64,000 nucleotides of DNA, taken from assembly GCF_016907515.1 (NCBI RefSeq), contig NZ_JAFBBY010000001.1, positions 4,464,001 to 4,528,000 on the forward strand. Direction: 5' to 3'. A program made the translations under genes and the position numbers. The stretch is from Nocardioides nitrophenolicus. Lineage in GTDB: Bacteria > Actinomycetota > Actinomycetes > Propionibacteriales > Nocardioidaceae. Of the stretch, positions 18,219-27,923 are shown one piece after another. The notes under the pieces were generated by a model, which made no database searches, was not told the origin of the DNA, and saw only the letters and a list, made by a program, of their open reading frames with translations. The stretch's first letter is position 1. The number at the start of each line of letters is the position of its first letter.

Positions 18219-19199
18219 ATGAGCGCCGGCCTGTTCGGTCTCCTCGACGACGTCGCCGCCATCGCCAAGATGGCCGCGGCGTCCATGGACGACGTGAGTG
18301 CCGCCGCCGGCAAGGCCACCGCCAAGGCGGCGGGCGTGGTGATCGACGACACCGCGGTGACGCCGCAGTACGTCCAGGGGGTCGCCGCAGCCCGGGAGCT
18401 CCCGATCGTGAAGAAGATCGCGATCGGGTCGATCCGCAACAAGCTGCTCATCATCCTGCCGGTCTCGCTGCTGCTGAGCGAGTTCCTGCCCGACCTGCTC
18501 CCCATCATCCTGATGGTCGGCGGCACCTTCCTGGCCTACGAGGGCGCCCACAAGATCTGGCACCTGTTCAGCGGGCACGACGACCACGAGAAGCCGGTCG
18601 CCGAGGTCGGTCCCGAGGCGGAGCGGGAGCTGATCTCCGGCGCCATCCGCACCGACCTGATCCTCTCGGCCGAGATCATGGTGATCTCGCTGGCGTCGGT
18701 CGAGGACGAGACCTTCTGGACCAAGCTCGCCACGCTCCTGGTCGTCGCAGTCGTGATCACCATCGCCGTCTACGGCGTCGTGGCGCTCATCGTGAAGATG
18801 GACGACGCCGGGCTCAGCCTCGCCCAGCGCTCCTCGGCCCTCGCGCAGCGGCTCGGTCGCGGACTGGTCGCGTTCATGCCGCGGCTGCTCGCGATCATCT
18901 CCATCGTCGGCACCGTCGCCATGCTCTGGGTCGGCGGCCACATCCTGCTGGTCAACGTGCACGAGGCCGGGTGGTGGGACGCGCCCTACGAATGGGTCCA
19001 CGGCATCGAGCACGACATCGAGCACGCCGTCCACGGCTTCGTCGGCAGCGCCCTCGCCTGGCTCGCCAACACCGGCATCTCCGCCGTCATCGGCCTCGTC
19101 GTCGGCTCGATCGTGGTCGCGATCGTCCGGGTGCTGCCGTTCTCGGGTGACAAGGACCCGATCGAGCGCTACGACGACGGGGCGCCGGTCGCGCACTGA
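18219..19199 (+). CDS. DUF808 family inner-membrane protein (YedI-like)
   Basis: The 326-residue protein shows the DUF808 opening (GLFGLLDDVAAIAKMAAASMDDVSAAAGKATAKAAGVVIDDTAVTPQYVQG), a conserved IVKKIAIGSIRNKLLIILPVSLLLSEF block and several membrane helices towards the C-terminus. Function is unknown. It is downstream of the acyltransferase by 36 bp, possibly on the same transcript. Confidence 0.88.
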   Translation: MSAGLFGLLDDVAAIAKMAAASMDDVSAAAGKATAKAAGVVIDDTAVTPQYVQGVAAARELPIVKKIAIGSIRNKLLIILPVSLLLSEFLPDLLPIILMVGGTFLAYEGAHKIWHLFSGHDDHEKPVAEVGPEAERELISGAIRTDLILSAEIMVISLASVEDETFWTKLATLLVVAVVITIAVYGVVALIVKMDDAGLSLAQRSSALAQRLGRGLVAFMPRLLAIISIVGTVAMLWVGGHILLVNVHEAGWWDAPYEWVHGIEHDIEHAVHGFVGSALAWLANTGISAVIGLVVGSIVVAIVRVLPFSGDKDPIERYDDGAPVAH

Positions 19200-19212
19200 G
19201 GCGGCGGGTCTC

Positions 19213-19263
19213 GGGCCGGGGTCCTCGTCGGGCCGGGGTCCTCGTCGGGCCGGGGTCCTCGTC
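19213..19263. repeat. Three tandem 17-bp repeats
   Basis: GGGCCGGGGTCCTCGTC occurs three times in perfect succession (19213-19229, 19230-19246, 19247-19263). The third copy runs directly into the left arm of the hairpin at 19260-19322. It lies just after the DUF808 stop. Confidence 0.9.
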
Positions 19264-19322
19264 GTACCCGGCAGATGGGTCGCGATCTCGCCTCGAGGAC
19301 GACCGTTCTGCCGGGTACGACG
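19260..19322. terminator. Long-loop hairpin between convergent genes (element E1)
   Basis: CGTCGTACCCGGCAGA (19260-19275) is perfectly complementary to TCTGCCGGGTACGACG (19307-19322), a 16-bp stem around a loop of about 31 nt. It lies between the convergent DUF808 and ribH genes. Related elements are at 41708-41767 and 53894-53960. A bidirectional terminator is the simplest reading. Confidence 0.6.
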
Positions 19323-19345
19323 CAGAGCCGCCCGACCGTGGACGG

Positions 19346-19798
19346 TCAGCCGGCGGGCAGCGCGGGCAGCCGGACCGTCGCGTCGAGCGCGGCCGCCAGC
19401 TCACGGCCCTTGGTCTCGAAGTGGCGGCGGAAGTAGCCGGTGTGCTCGTCGTGCTCATGGAAGTGGTGCGGCGTGAGCACCGCCGAGAACACCGGGACGT
19501 CGGCCTCGAGCTGGATCCGCATCAGGGCGTCGACCACGCTGGAGGCCACGAAGTCGTGGCGGTAGATGCCGCCGTCGACGACCAGGGCGGCCGCGGCGAC
19601 GCCGGCGTACCGACCGGACCGGGCCAGCCGGCGTACCTGCAGCGGGATCTCGAAGGCGCCGGGCACGTGGACGACCTCGACGGCGTACCCGCGCGACTTG
19701 AGCTCGGTGCGGAAGGCGTCGACGGCGACGTCGACGATGTCGGCGTGCCAGCGGGCCGCGACGATCGCGACGGTGCCGGCGGTGGCGGTGGGTGACAT
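19346..19798 (-). CDS. ribH: 6,7-dimethyl-8-ribityllumazine synthase, type II
   Basis: The 150-residue enzyme condenses 5-amino-6-ribitylaminouracil with dihydroxybutanone phosphate in riboflavin synthesis. VAARWHADIVD, HVPGAFEIPLQVRRLARSGRY, VVDGGIYRHDFVASSVVDALM and TPHHFHEHDEH match the type II (RibH2-like) enzymes of Brucella and Rhizobiales more closely than the usual icosahedral type I. No other riboflavin gene is adjacent. The ATG at 19796-19798 was chosen because upstream codons belong to the riboswitch leader. Expression should fall when FMN is abundant, through that riboswitch. Confidence 0.9.
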   Translation of the reverse strand: MSPTATAGTVAIVAARWHADIVDVAVDAFRTELKSRGYAVEVVHVPGAFEIPLQVRRLARSGRYAGVAAAALVVDGGIYRHDFVASSVVDALMRIQLEADVPVFSAVLTPHHFHEHDEHTGYFRRHFETKGRELAAALDATVRLPALPAG

Positions 19799-19854
19799 GG
19801 GTTCTCCTGTTCGCGTGTCACCCAGGGCGTGACGACGCGCGCGAGGCCCGTCGC

Positions 19855-20015
19855 GTTCTCTTCCCTCCGGACTGTGACCGTCGGCTCCGGAGTCGCACCG
19901 GATCTGCTGACCCGCCCCGGTCACGGAGACCGGGCCGGCGCTCGCGGGCTCGGCCGCCCCGGATCCGCCGGGACGCCCTCACCGCCGGTGGGGAGTTCCA
20001 CCCCGCCCTGAGAAC
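19855..20015 (-). promoter_or_regulatory. FMN riboswitch (RFN element) controlling ribH
   Basis: Read on the minus strand, GAGAACG near 20010-20015 and GAAGAGAACGC near 19855-19862 form the closing stem. Between them are the conserved RFN blocks TCAGGGCGGGGTG, CCCCACCGGCGGT, GAGCCCGCGAGCG, GGTCAGCAGATCCGGTG, and CTCCGGAGCCGACGGTCACAGTCCGGA. The element ends about 57 bp before the ribH start, a typical arrangement for translational or termination control. Confidence 0.93.
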
Positions 20016-20100
20016 GTACGGCAGCAGCGTACTGGGCGCCCGCCGCCCCGCGTCCGCCTGCCCGCCTGGCGGCGGCCCTGGCTGTCCGGGGCCCGGCCGG

Positions 20101-20532
20101 TCAGCCGCCGACGCAGTCGTTCGAGCCGGAGTAGCAGGGGACGTACGACGGGTCCAGCGGTGGCGGGTCGTCCCTCCGCAGCTCGGCCCAGTCGATCGCC
20201 GGGATCGCGAACAGGACGGCCGACGCCGCACCGGCCAGGGCGATCGCGGCGTGCCAGCGGATCATCCCGCGCGCGCGGCGACGTACCGCCAGGATGAGCG
20301 CGGTGACCGCCGTCGCGGCCAGGACCGCGACCAGGACGCGGTAGAGGTGGATCGCCCCGGGATCGGGGCCGCAGCCGCCGCCGAAGCAGAAGTAGGCGCC
20401 GAACTGCAGGAGCGGCAGGAACAGGGCGATCCCGGCGGCCGCCGCCGAGGCGAGCGCCTCGACGAGGAGGGGCAGGACGGCGGGCGGCTCGTCGGGGACG
20501 TGGGCGTCCGGGCCGTGGGGGGAGAGGGGCAT
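20101..20532 (-). CDS. Small predicted membrane protein, unknown function
   Basis: The 143-residue frame encodes three or four hydrophobic segments (LLVEALASAAAAGIALFLPLL, LYRVLVAVLAATAVTALILAV, WHAAIALAGAASAVLFAIP) separated by short polar loops. Cysteine pairs occur in YFCFGGGCG and PCYSGSNDC. I do not recognise a family. It lies upstream of the FMN riboswitch on the same strand and is divergent from the MFS gene. The ribosome-binding site is weak. Confidence 0.6.
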   Translation of the reverse strand: MPLSPHGPDAHVPDEPPAVLPLLVEALASAAAAGIALFLPLLQFGAYFCFGGGCGPDPGAIHLYRVLVAVLAATAVTALILAVRRRARGMIRWHAAIALAGAASAVLFAIPAIDWAELRRDDPPPLDPSYVPCYSGSNDCVGG

Positions 20533-20679
20533 GCTCGGAGGGTCGCGTGCGGGACCGGCGAGGGCATGAGTACCCGACCCCAGATCTCTGGGACATCGGC
20601 ACCACGGCAGATCTGGGCCCCGGAGAACCCGTCCGGATGGGATGGTCGGCGCGCGGGCGTGGCGACCAGCATCGGGGCC

Positions 20680-22167
20680 ATGACGACGACATCTGCCACG
20701 ACCGCCGCGACCGGGCCGGTCGACGTACCCGTTGCGGAGCGGAGGGCCGCCATCGCCGTCGCCTGCGTGGCGACGGTGATGCTGATGCTCGACATCAGCG
20801 TGGTCAACACCGCGCTCGAGGACATCGCGGCCGGACTGGGGACCGGCCTGACCGGACTGCAGTGGGTGATCGACGCCTACACCCTGCCGCTGGCCGCCGT
20901 GGTCCTCTCGGCCGGCGCGATCGCGGACCGCTGCGGTCGCAAGCGGGTGTTCGCCGGCGGCCTGGTCCTGTTCACCCTCGCCTCCGCGGCCTGCGCCCTC
21001 GCCCCCGGCATCGGCACCCTGGTCGCCGCGCGCGCCGTCCAGGGACTCGGCGCGGCGGTGCTGTTCGCCACCGCGCTGGCCCTCATCTCCGAGGTCACCC
21101 CGAGCGCGGCGGAGCGCGCCCGCGCACTCGGCGTCTACGGCGCCTCCATCGGCGCCGTGTTCGCGGTCGGTCCGTTCGTGGGCGGAGTGCTGACCGATGC
21201 GATCGGGTGGCGCGCGATCTTCTGGTGCAATGTGCCGATCGGCCTGGTCACCCTCGCCCTCGCACTGCGGGTGCGGGAGAGCAGGGACCCGCGGGCCCGA
21301 CGCCTCGACGTACCGGGGCAGGTGGCGTTGGTCGTCGGGCTCTTCCTGCTCGTGCTCGCGCTGCTGCGCGGCAACGAGGACGGCTGGGGGAGCGGCCCGG
21401 TCGTCGCCTCCCTCGGCGGCGCCGCCGTCGCGCTGGTCGCCCTCGTCGTCATCGAGCACCGTTCACCCGCGCCGATGCTCCCGCTCACGCACTTCCGGCG
21501 CCCTGCCTTCAGCGCGCCGCAGGTCCTGGTCGTCGGCATCTCGGCGTCCTTCTTCGCCGGCTTCCTCTACGTCACGCTCTACCTCCAGGGGGTCGTCGGG
21601 CTGAGCCCGCTGCAGACCGGGCTCGCCTACCTGCCCGGCACCGCACTCGTCTTCGTGGTCTCCGGCATGACCGCCGGGTTGATGAGCCGCTTCGCGCCCG
21701 GAGCGCTCGCCGTGGCCGGACTGCTGCTCGTCGCCGCCGGCATGGCGCTGTTCGCCTCGACCACCCACGCCGACGCCGGCTGGGCCTCGATCCTGCCCGG
21801 CTTCCTGCTCGCCTGCGTCGGCACCGGCCTGTTCAACCCCGCCGGCAGCGCCCTCGCGCTGGCCGCCCTGCCGCCCGAGCAGAGCGGACTCGCCGCCGGC
21901 GCCAACGACACCTTCCGCCAGACCGGCCTCGCCGTCGGGGTCGCCTGGCTCGGCACCTTCGTCCCCGCCGCCGGACCGTACGCCGACGCCGACGCCTTCG
22001 TCGCCGGGCTGCACCACGCGGTGCTCGCCGGCGCGGTGGTGGCGCTCGGGTGTGCGGTGGCGGGCGGGCTGCTGTTGCGTCAGGCGGCATCGGCCCGGGT
22101 GGGGGTGCAGGCCCAGGCGTCGGGCGGGATGGGGCGGCCGACGTCGACGGGGCGGGTGCCGCGGTGA
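20680..22167 (+). CDS. MFS drug-efflux-type transporter (DHA2/EmrB-QacA family)
   Basis: The 495-residue protein has about 14 membrane segments. DHA2 landmarks are MLMLDISVVNTALEDIAAGLG (helix 1), AGAIADRCGRKRVF (motif A) and GVYGASIGAVFAVGPFVGGVLTD (motif C). It should export a hydrophobic compound by proton antiport. The ATG at 20680 is the first sensible start before helix 1. Its 3' end overlaps the oppositely oriented HNH gene by 88 bp. No dedicated regulator is adjacent. Confidence 0.88.
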   Translation: MTTTSATTAATGPVDVPVAERRAAIAVACVATVMLMLDISVVNTALEDIAAGLGTGLTGLQWVIDAYTLPLAAVVLSAGAIADRCGRKRVFAGGLVLFTLASAACALAPGIGTLVAARAVQGLGAAVLFATALALISEVTPSAAERARALGVYGASIGAVFAVGPFVGGVLTDAIGWRAIFWCNVPIGLVTLALALRVRESRDPRARRLDVPGQVALVVGLFLLVLALLRGNEDGWGSGPVVASLGGAAVALVALVVIEHRSPAPMLPLTHFRRPAFSAPQVLVVGISASFFAGFLYVTLYLQGVVGLSPLQTGLAYLPGTALVFVVSGMTAGLMSRFAPGALAVAGLLLVAAGMALFASTTHADAGWASILPGFLLACVGTGLFNPAGSALALAALPPEQSGLAAGANDTFRQTGLAVGVAWLGTFVPAAGPYADADAFVAGLHHAVLAGAVVALGCAVAGGLLLRQAASARVGVQAQASGGMGRPTSTGRVPR

Positions 22168-23414
22168 TCGACCACGAACAGCAGGTCGTGGGGTGAGCGC
22201 CAGAGATAGGTGCCGGGCGAGAGCGGCAGATAGCGCCGGGCGGTGAAGGTCTTGGCGCGGTGGTGCTGGCGGCACAGCGGGACCAGGTTGCACGGACAGG
22301 TCGGGCCGCCGTCGCGGTGCGGCGTCGCGTGGTCGAGGTCGCAGCGGTCGGCGCGGATGGGGCAGTGGGGGAAGCGGCAGGTGTGGTCGCGCAGCTCGAC
22401 CCGGGCGCGCAGCCGGTCGGGGATCTCGTAGGAGTCGACGGGGACGTGCTCGGCGAGGTCCACCACGGGCCGGACCACCACCGAGGTCCCCGAGACCTGC
22501 AGCCATTCGCGGACCTGCGCGACGCTCAGCGGGCAGGAGCCGTCGGCCCACCGGGCCACCGGGTTGGCCGGGTCGGTGGTGAGGTGGAGGTTGAGCACGA
22601 CCTTGCGGCCGGGCGCGCGGATCTCCTGGCCGTCGTCGGTGTGGCCCTCGAGGTCGAGGGTGAGGTCACGGCGGGCGATCTCGCCGACCGCGATCGAGCG
22701 GCGTACGTCGCGCGACCCGGCGTGTCCGAGCCGGCCGCGGTGGGCGGCGCGGCGCCGGACCGCCTGCTCGAGGTCGTGGCCGTCTCCCGCGTCGAGCAGG
22801 CCGTGCACCTCGATCAGACCGGTGGCGTCGGGCTGCTCGACGCTGAGCCGTCGGCGGTCGGCGGCCTTGCGGCGGCGGGCCTCGGCGGCCTCCGGGTCGT
22901 GGCGGCACACGGCCTCCTCGACCAGCCGCTCGACCTGGGCCCAGGTGCAGGAGGCGGCGGGATGGAGCGAGCGGTCGACGTACGCGACCGCCTCGACGTT
23001 GAGCGGGCGGGTGAGGTCGGCGATCCGCTCGGCGCGCCAGGGCGCGAGGCGCCCGGTGGCGACGGCGGCGTAGACCCGGGGCAGCCGCCAGGCGCACTCG
23101 ACGACGCGGCCCACGAACGCGCGGCCGGCCTGGGGCGAGCGGCCGAGCGCCGCGACCAGCTCGCTGAGGTGGTGGTCGCTGATCAGGGGCGTGCCGGCGC
23201 CGGCCAGGGCGACCCCGGTGTCGATCACGCCGTCGCGCACCGTGGGGGCGTCGGCCGGGGTGGTGAGCACGTGGTGGTCGGCCCAGCGCACGATGGCCGC
23301 CCACTCGGCGACGAGGAGGCATTCGCGGCTGCGGACGCCGGAGCGGATGGTGGTGAGCAGGTCGTCGGGATCGTGCTGGTCGAAGAGGGGAGGGGCGGCG
23401 AGAAGAGTGGTCAT
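22080..23414 (-). CDS. DUF222 domain HNH endonuclease-like protein
   Basis: The 444-residue protein has an N-terminal helical DUF222 region and a C-terminal HNH motif (CRFPHCPIRADRCDLDHATPHRDGGPTCPCNLVPLCRQHHRAKTF, about 345-390) with four Cys and the expected His residues intact. Such genes occur in many copies in actinobacterial genomes (13E12-repeat type in mycobacteria). They are sometimes viewed as selfish or mobile, but the role is not proven. The ATG at 23412-23414 precedes TTLLAAPPLF. Its 3' end is antisense to the MFS gene end. Confidence 0.88.
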   Translation of the reverse strand: MTTLLAAPPLFDQHDPDDLLTTIRSGVRSRECLLVAEWAAIVRWADHHVLTTPADAPTVRDGVIDTGVALAGAGTPLISDHHLSELVAALGRSPQAGRAFVGRVVECAWRLPRVYAAVATGRLAPWRAERIADLTRPLNVEAVAYVDRSLHPAASCTWAQVERLVEEAVCRHDPEAAEARRRKAADRRRLSVEQPDATGLIEVHGLLDAGDGHDLEQAVRRRAAHRGRLGHAGSRDVRRSIAVGEIARRDLTLDLEGHTDDGQEIRAPGRKVVLNLHLTTDPANPVARWADGSCPLSVAQVREWLQVSGTSVVVRPVVDLAEHVPVDSYEIPDRLRARVELRDHTCRFPHCPIRADRCDLDHATPHRDGGPTCPCNLVPLCRQHHRAKTFTARRYLPLSPGTYLWRSPHDLLFVVDHRGTRPVDVGRPIPPDAWACTPTRADAA

Positions 23415-23645
23415 GGGTCGATTCCACCGAGGGGTGGCGACGGAAGGCCGGGAGAGGGGAAGGGGGCTGTGGAGAAAGTGGGAGCAGGGGGTGGCTGTGG
23501 AGAGACGAGGGACATCTCCGATGATTCCGCGGCCCTCGGAGCACGCTTGTAGGGTGTCTTCAGTCATGCGCGGGAGATCCCGACGATGCGCAGATGCGCC
23601 GCAGGACTCAGCTGTCACACGACACTCGAACCTCGAGGATCACTC
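23415..23645. promoter_or_regulatory. Divergent intergenic region upstream of sahH
   Basis: This gap holds promoters for the HNH gene and sahH. TGTAGGGT (23548-23555) could be a -10 region for sahH. GAGGA at 23636-23640 is the likely ribosome-binding site. CGAGGG and CCCTCGG about 20 bases apart (around 23512-23538) could form a stem. I do not recognise a known SAH or SAM riboswitch. Confidence 0.35.
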
Positions 23646-25100
<1,455 letters not shown>

Positions 25101-25430
25101 GCTCTCTGGCGCGAGCGCGTCGCCGCCGGCCGGGGCACTTGCTCCGGCCGGCGGGCTCGCTCGCTCCGGTCGCTCGTTCCTCGCTCCCTGCGACTCGCTC
25201 TCCCTCCGGCCTGCGCGGCGCGCCCCTGGCGGCGCCGCGCTGCCGCGCGGGGTCCTCTGGCGCGAGCGGCGCCCTCGCTCCGGTCGCTCGTGCCTCGCTC
25301 CCCGCGCTCGGTTGCCGCTGCTCCCCGCGCTCGGCGTCGGCGGCGCCGCGCTGCCGCGCACGCAGTTGTCTTGCCGAGGCCCAGCGTTGGTCCGGCGGCA
25401 AGACAGGCGAGGATCGCGGACCCGCGGACG
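25101..25430. repeat. GC-rich low-complexity intergenic repeat region
   Basis: The 400-bp gap after sahH is filled by words such as TGGCGCGAGCG, GCTCCGGTCGCTCGTTCCTCGCTCC and GCGCCGCGCTGCCGCGC, each present twice or more. They resemble sub-motifs of the 830-1230 repeat (GCTCCGGTCGCTCGTTCCTCGCTC). Open frames on both strands are composition artefacts. Confidence 0.75.
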
Positions 25431-25437
25431 AACGTGC

Positions 25438-25473
25438 CACGAGCCCCGCATCCACCTGGGTGCGGGGCTCGTG
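25438..25473 (+). terminator. Perfect 13-bp GC hairpin before mtrA
   Basis: CACGAGCCCCGCA (25438-25450) pairs perfectly with TGCGGGGCTCGTG (25461-25473) around a 10-nt loop. No T-run follows. It lies 25 bp before the mtrA start and may end sahH transcription or affect the mtrA leader. Confidence 0.65.
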
Positions 25474-25498
25474 TCGTACTCCCGCCTAGGATTGCCGC

Positions 25499-26206
25499 GT
25501 GACTCCGCCCAGCAGCGCGCCGTACCCCACGAGGGGACGCGTCCTCGTCGTCGACGACGACGCCCCGCTCGCGGAGATGCTCGGCATCGTGCTGGGGCAG
25601 GAGGGCTTCGAGAGTCGGGTGTGCCCGCGCGGCGACCAGGCGCTGGCGGCCTTCCGCGAGTACCGCCCCGACCTGGTGCTCCTCGACCTGATGCTGCCGG
25701 GCAAGGACGGCATCGACGTGTGCAAGGAGATCCGCGCCGAGTCCGGGGTGCCGATCGTGATGCTGACGGCCAAGGGCGACACCGTCGACGTGGTCGTGGG
25801 GCTGGAGTCGGGGGCCGACGACTACGTCGTCAAGCCGTTCAAGCCCAAGGAGCTGGTCGCGCGGATCCGAGCCCGGGTACGCCGGACCGAGACGGTCCCG
25901 CAGGAGACGCTCACCATCCGCGACGTCGAGATCGACGTCGCCGGCCATGCGGTGACCCGGGGCGGCGCGGAGATCTCGCTGACGCCGCTGGAGTTCGACC
26001 TGCTGCTGTGCCTGGCCCGCAAGCCGGGTCAGGTGTTCACCCGGCAGGTGCTGCTGGAGGAGGTCTGGGGCTATCAGCACGCCGCGGACACCCGCCTGGT
26101 CAACGTGCACGTGCAGCGGCTGCGCTCCAAGGTGGAGCACGATCCCGAGCATCCCGAGATCGTGCTGACGGTGCGTGGTGTCGGGTACAAGGCCGGCTCC
26201 GCGTAG
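25499..26206 (+). CDS. mtrA: Two-component response regulator MtrA
   Basis: The 235-residue OmpR-type regulator has a receiver domain (RVLVVDDDAPLAEML; phosphoacceptor Asp about 63 in LLLDLMLPGKDG; Lys in DDYVVKPFKPKEL) and a winged-helix effector (LTPLEFDLLLCLARKPGQVFTRQVLLEEVWGY, RLVNVHVQRLRSKVE). It matches MtrA, which in actinobacteria controls cell-wall metabolism, division and osmotic responses. The frame starts at GTG 25499. It overlaps mtrB by about 32 bp. Confidence 0.95.
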   Translation: MTPPSSAPYPTRGRVLVVDDDAPLAEMLGIVLGQEGFESRVCPRGDQALAAFREYRPDLVLLDLMLPGKDGIDVCKEIRAESGVPIVMLTAKGDTVDVVVGLESGADDYVVKPFKPKELVARIRARVRRTETVPQETLTIRDVEIDVAGHAVTRGGAEISLTPLEFDLLLCLARKPGQVFTRQVLLEEVWGYQHAADTRLVNVHVQRLRSKVEHDPEHPEIVLTVRGVGYKAGSA

Positions 26207-27923
26207 GCCCGCGGCGGCCGGGCCGGGCCGCCGTGCGCTCGACGGGCTGCGCCGGTGCTGGGCGTGGCTCGCGCCGCGGCTGCGGCGCGCGCTGACCTTC
26301 TGGCGGCGCTCGATCCAGGCCCGGGTCGTGGCGAGCACGGTCGTGCTGTCCGCGGTCGTGGTCAGCGGCGTGGGCTGGATCCTGCTCCAGCAGACCCGCG
26401 ACGGCCTGCTCCGCCATCGCGCCGAGGTGGTCCTCGGCGAGGTCGACGCGGAGGTCGCCGACGCCCAGGACCGGCTCGAGGCCGCGTCGGGCCGCGAGGT
26501 CAACGCGAGCCAGCAGCAGCGCGACCTGGTCGACCCGATCATCGAGCGCGGCGACAGCCGAGGGTACGCCGTGGTGCTGGCCGGCCCCGAGGGCGAGGAC
26601 CCGGGGCTGCGGACCGGCGGCGGGGAGTACACCAGCGGCCTGGACCTGGTCAGCGTCCCGGCCTCGCTGGAGGAGCACTTCGACGGCCCGCGCCGGGCGA
26701 CCGCCTGGACCTACACCGAGATCGTGCGCACGGCCGGCGCCGGCTCCGACGCCGCCGTGACCCGGGAGCCCGGGATCGTGGTGGGCTCCCAGGTGCAGCT
26801 GCCCTCGGACGGCAAGACCTACACGCTCTACTTCCTCTTCCCCCTCGCCGAGGAGCAGGAGACGCTCAACCTGGTGACCCGGGCGCTGCTGACCGCCGCC
26901 GGGCTGCTGCTGGCGCTGGTCGCGGGGCTGACCTGGCTGGTCACCCGGCAGGTCGTCACCCCGATCCGGCTGGCCCGGCGGGTCGCCGAGCGGCTCGCGG
27001 CCGGGCGGCTGCAGGAGCGGCTGCAGGTGACCGGCGAGGACGACATCGCCCGCCTGGCGTACTCCTTCAACCAGATGGCCACCAGCCTCCAGCGCCAGAT
27101 CCGCCAGCTCGAGGAGCTCAGCTGGGTGCAGCGCAGGTTCGTCTCCGACGTGTCCCACGAACTGCGCACCCCGCTGACGACGGTGCGGATGGCCTCCGAC
27201 GTGCTGCACGACGCGCGCGCGAGCTTCGACCCGGCCACGGCGCGCTCGGCGGAGCTGATGCAGGCCGAGCTGGACCGTTTCGAGAACCTGCTCGTCGACC
27301 TGCTGGAGATCAGCCGCTTCGACGCCGGCGCCGCCGTCCTCGCCACCGAGAACGTCAACCTCGGCGATCTCGTACGACGGGTGGTCGAGGCCGCGCAGCC
27401 GCTGGCCGACCAGCGGGGGATCCGGGTCCTGGTCCAGGAGCCGGCGCACCCCGTCCAGGCCGACGTCGACGTGCGCCGGATCGAGCGGATCGTGCGCAAC
27501 CTGGTCACCAACGCCATCGACCACGCGCTGGCCGACGATCCCACCGAGGCGGTGATCGTGCGGCTGGAGTCCGACGAGGAGGCGGCGGCGATCACGGTGC
27601 GCGACCACGGCGTCGGGCTGGCTCCGGGCGAGGCGTCGATGGTGTTCAACCGGTTCTGGCGCTCCGACCCGGCCCGCACCCGCACCAGCGGCGGCACCGG
27701 CCTCGGCCTCGCCATCGCCCAGGAGGACGCCCACCTGCACGGCGGCTGGCTGCAGGCGTGGGGCAAGACCGGACAGGGGGCGCAGTTCCGGCTCACCGTG
27801 CCGCGGCACGCCGGCGGCACGCTGCGGCACAGCCCGCTGCCCCTGGTGCCCGTGGACGCGATGTCGAGCGACGCCGCCGTCGTGGTCGGGCCGGGCGGCG
27901 TCGTACCGGAGGGGGAGGAGTGA
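26175..27923 (+). CDS. mtrB: Sensor histidine kinase MtrB
   Basis: The 582-residue kinase has a membrane helix near 50-70, an extracytoplasmic sensor region, a second helix near 235-260, a HAMP linker, the HisKA box VSHELRTPLTTVRM (His328) and the ATPase domain (RNLVTNAIDHA, GVGLAPGE, GGTGLGLAIAQEDAHLHGG). It phosphorylates MtrA. The GTG start within mtrA is the longest reasonable choice; translation is probably coupled. Its stop overlaps the lpqB start (TGATG). Confidence 0.94.
   Translation: MVSGTRPAPRRPAAAGPGRRALDGLRRCWAWLAPRLRRALTFWRRSIQARVVASTVVLSAVVVSGVGWILLQQTRDGLLRHRAEVVLGEVDAEVADAQDRLEAASGREVNASQQQRDLVDPIIERGDSRGYAVVLAGPEGEDPGLRTGGGEYTSGLDLVSVPASLEEHFDGPRRATAWTYTEIVRTAGAGSDAAVTREPGIVVGSQVQLPSDGKTYTLYFLFPLAEEQETLNLVTRALLTAAGLLLALVAGLTWLVTRQVVTPIRLARRVAERLAAGRLQERLQVTGEDDIARLAYSFNQMATSLQRQIRQLEELSWVQRRFVSDVSHELRTPLTTVRMASDVLHDARASFDPATARSAELMQAELDRFENLLVDLLEISRFDAGAAVLATENVNLGDLVRRVVEAAQPLADQRGIRVLVQEPAHPVQADVDVRRIERIVRNLVTNAIDHALADDPTEAVIVRLESDEEAAAITVRDHGVGLAPGEASMVFNRFWRSDPARTRTSGGTGLGLAIAQEDAHLHGGWLQAWGKTGQGAQFRLTVPRHAGGTLRHSPLPLVPVDAMSSDAAVVVGPGGVVPEGEE

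Noticed and set aside
22080..23414. Insertion sequence or group I/II intron around the HNH gene
   Set aside because: No terminal inverted repeats, target duplications or intron structure seen; DUF222/HNH genes are usually free-standing.
23415..23645. SAH or SAM riboswitch before sahH
   Set aside because: A possible stem is visible but I could not match the conserved core of any known SAH or SAM riboswitch.
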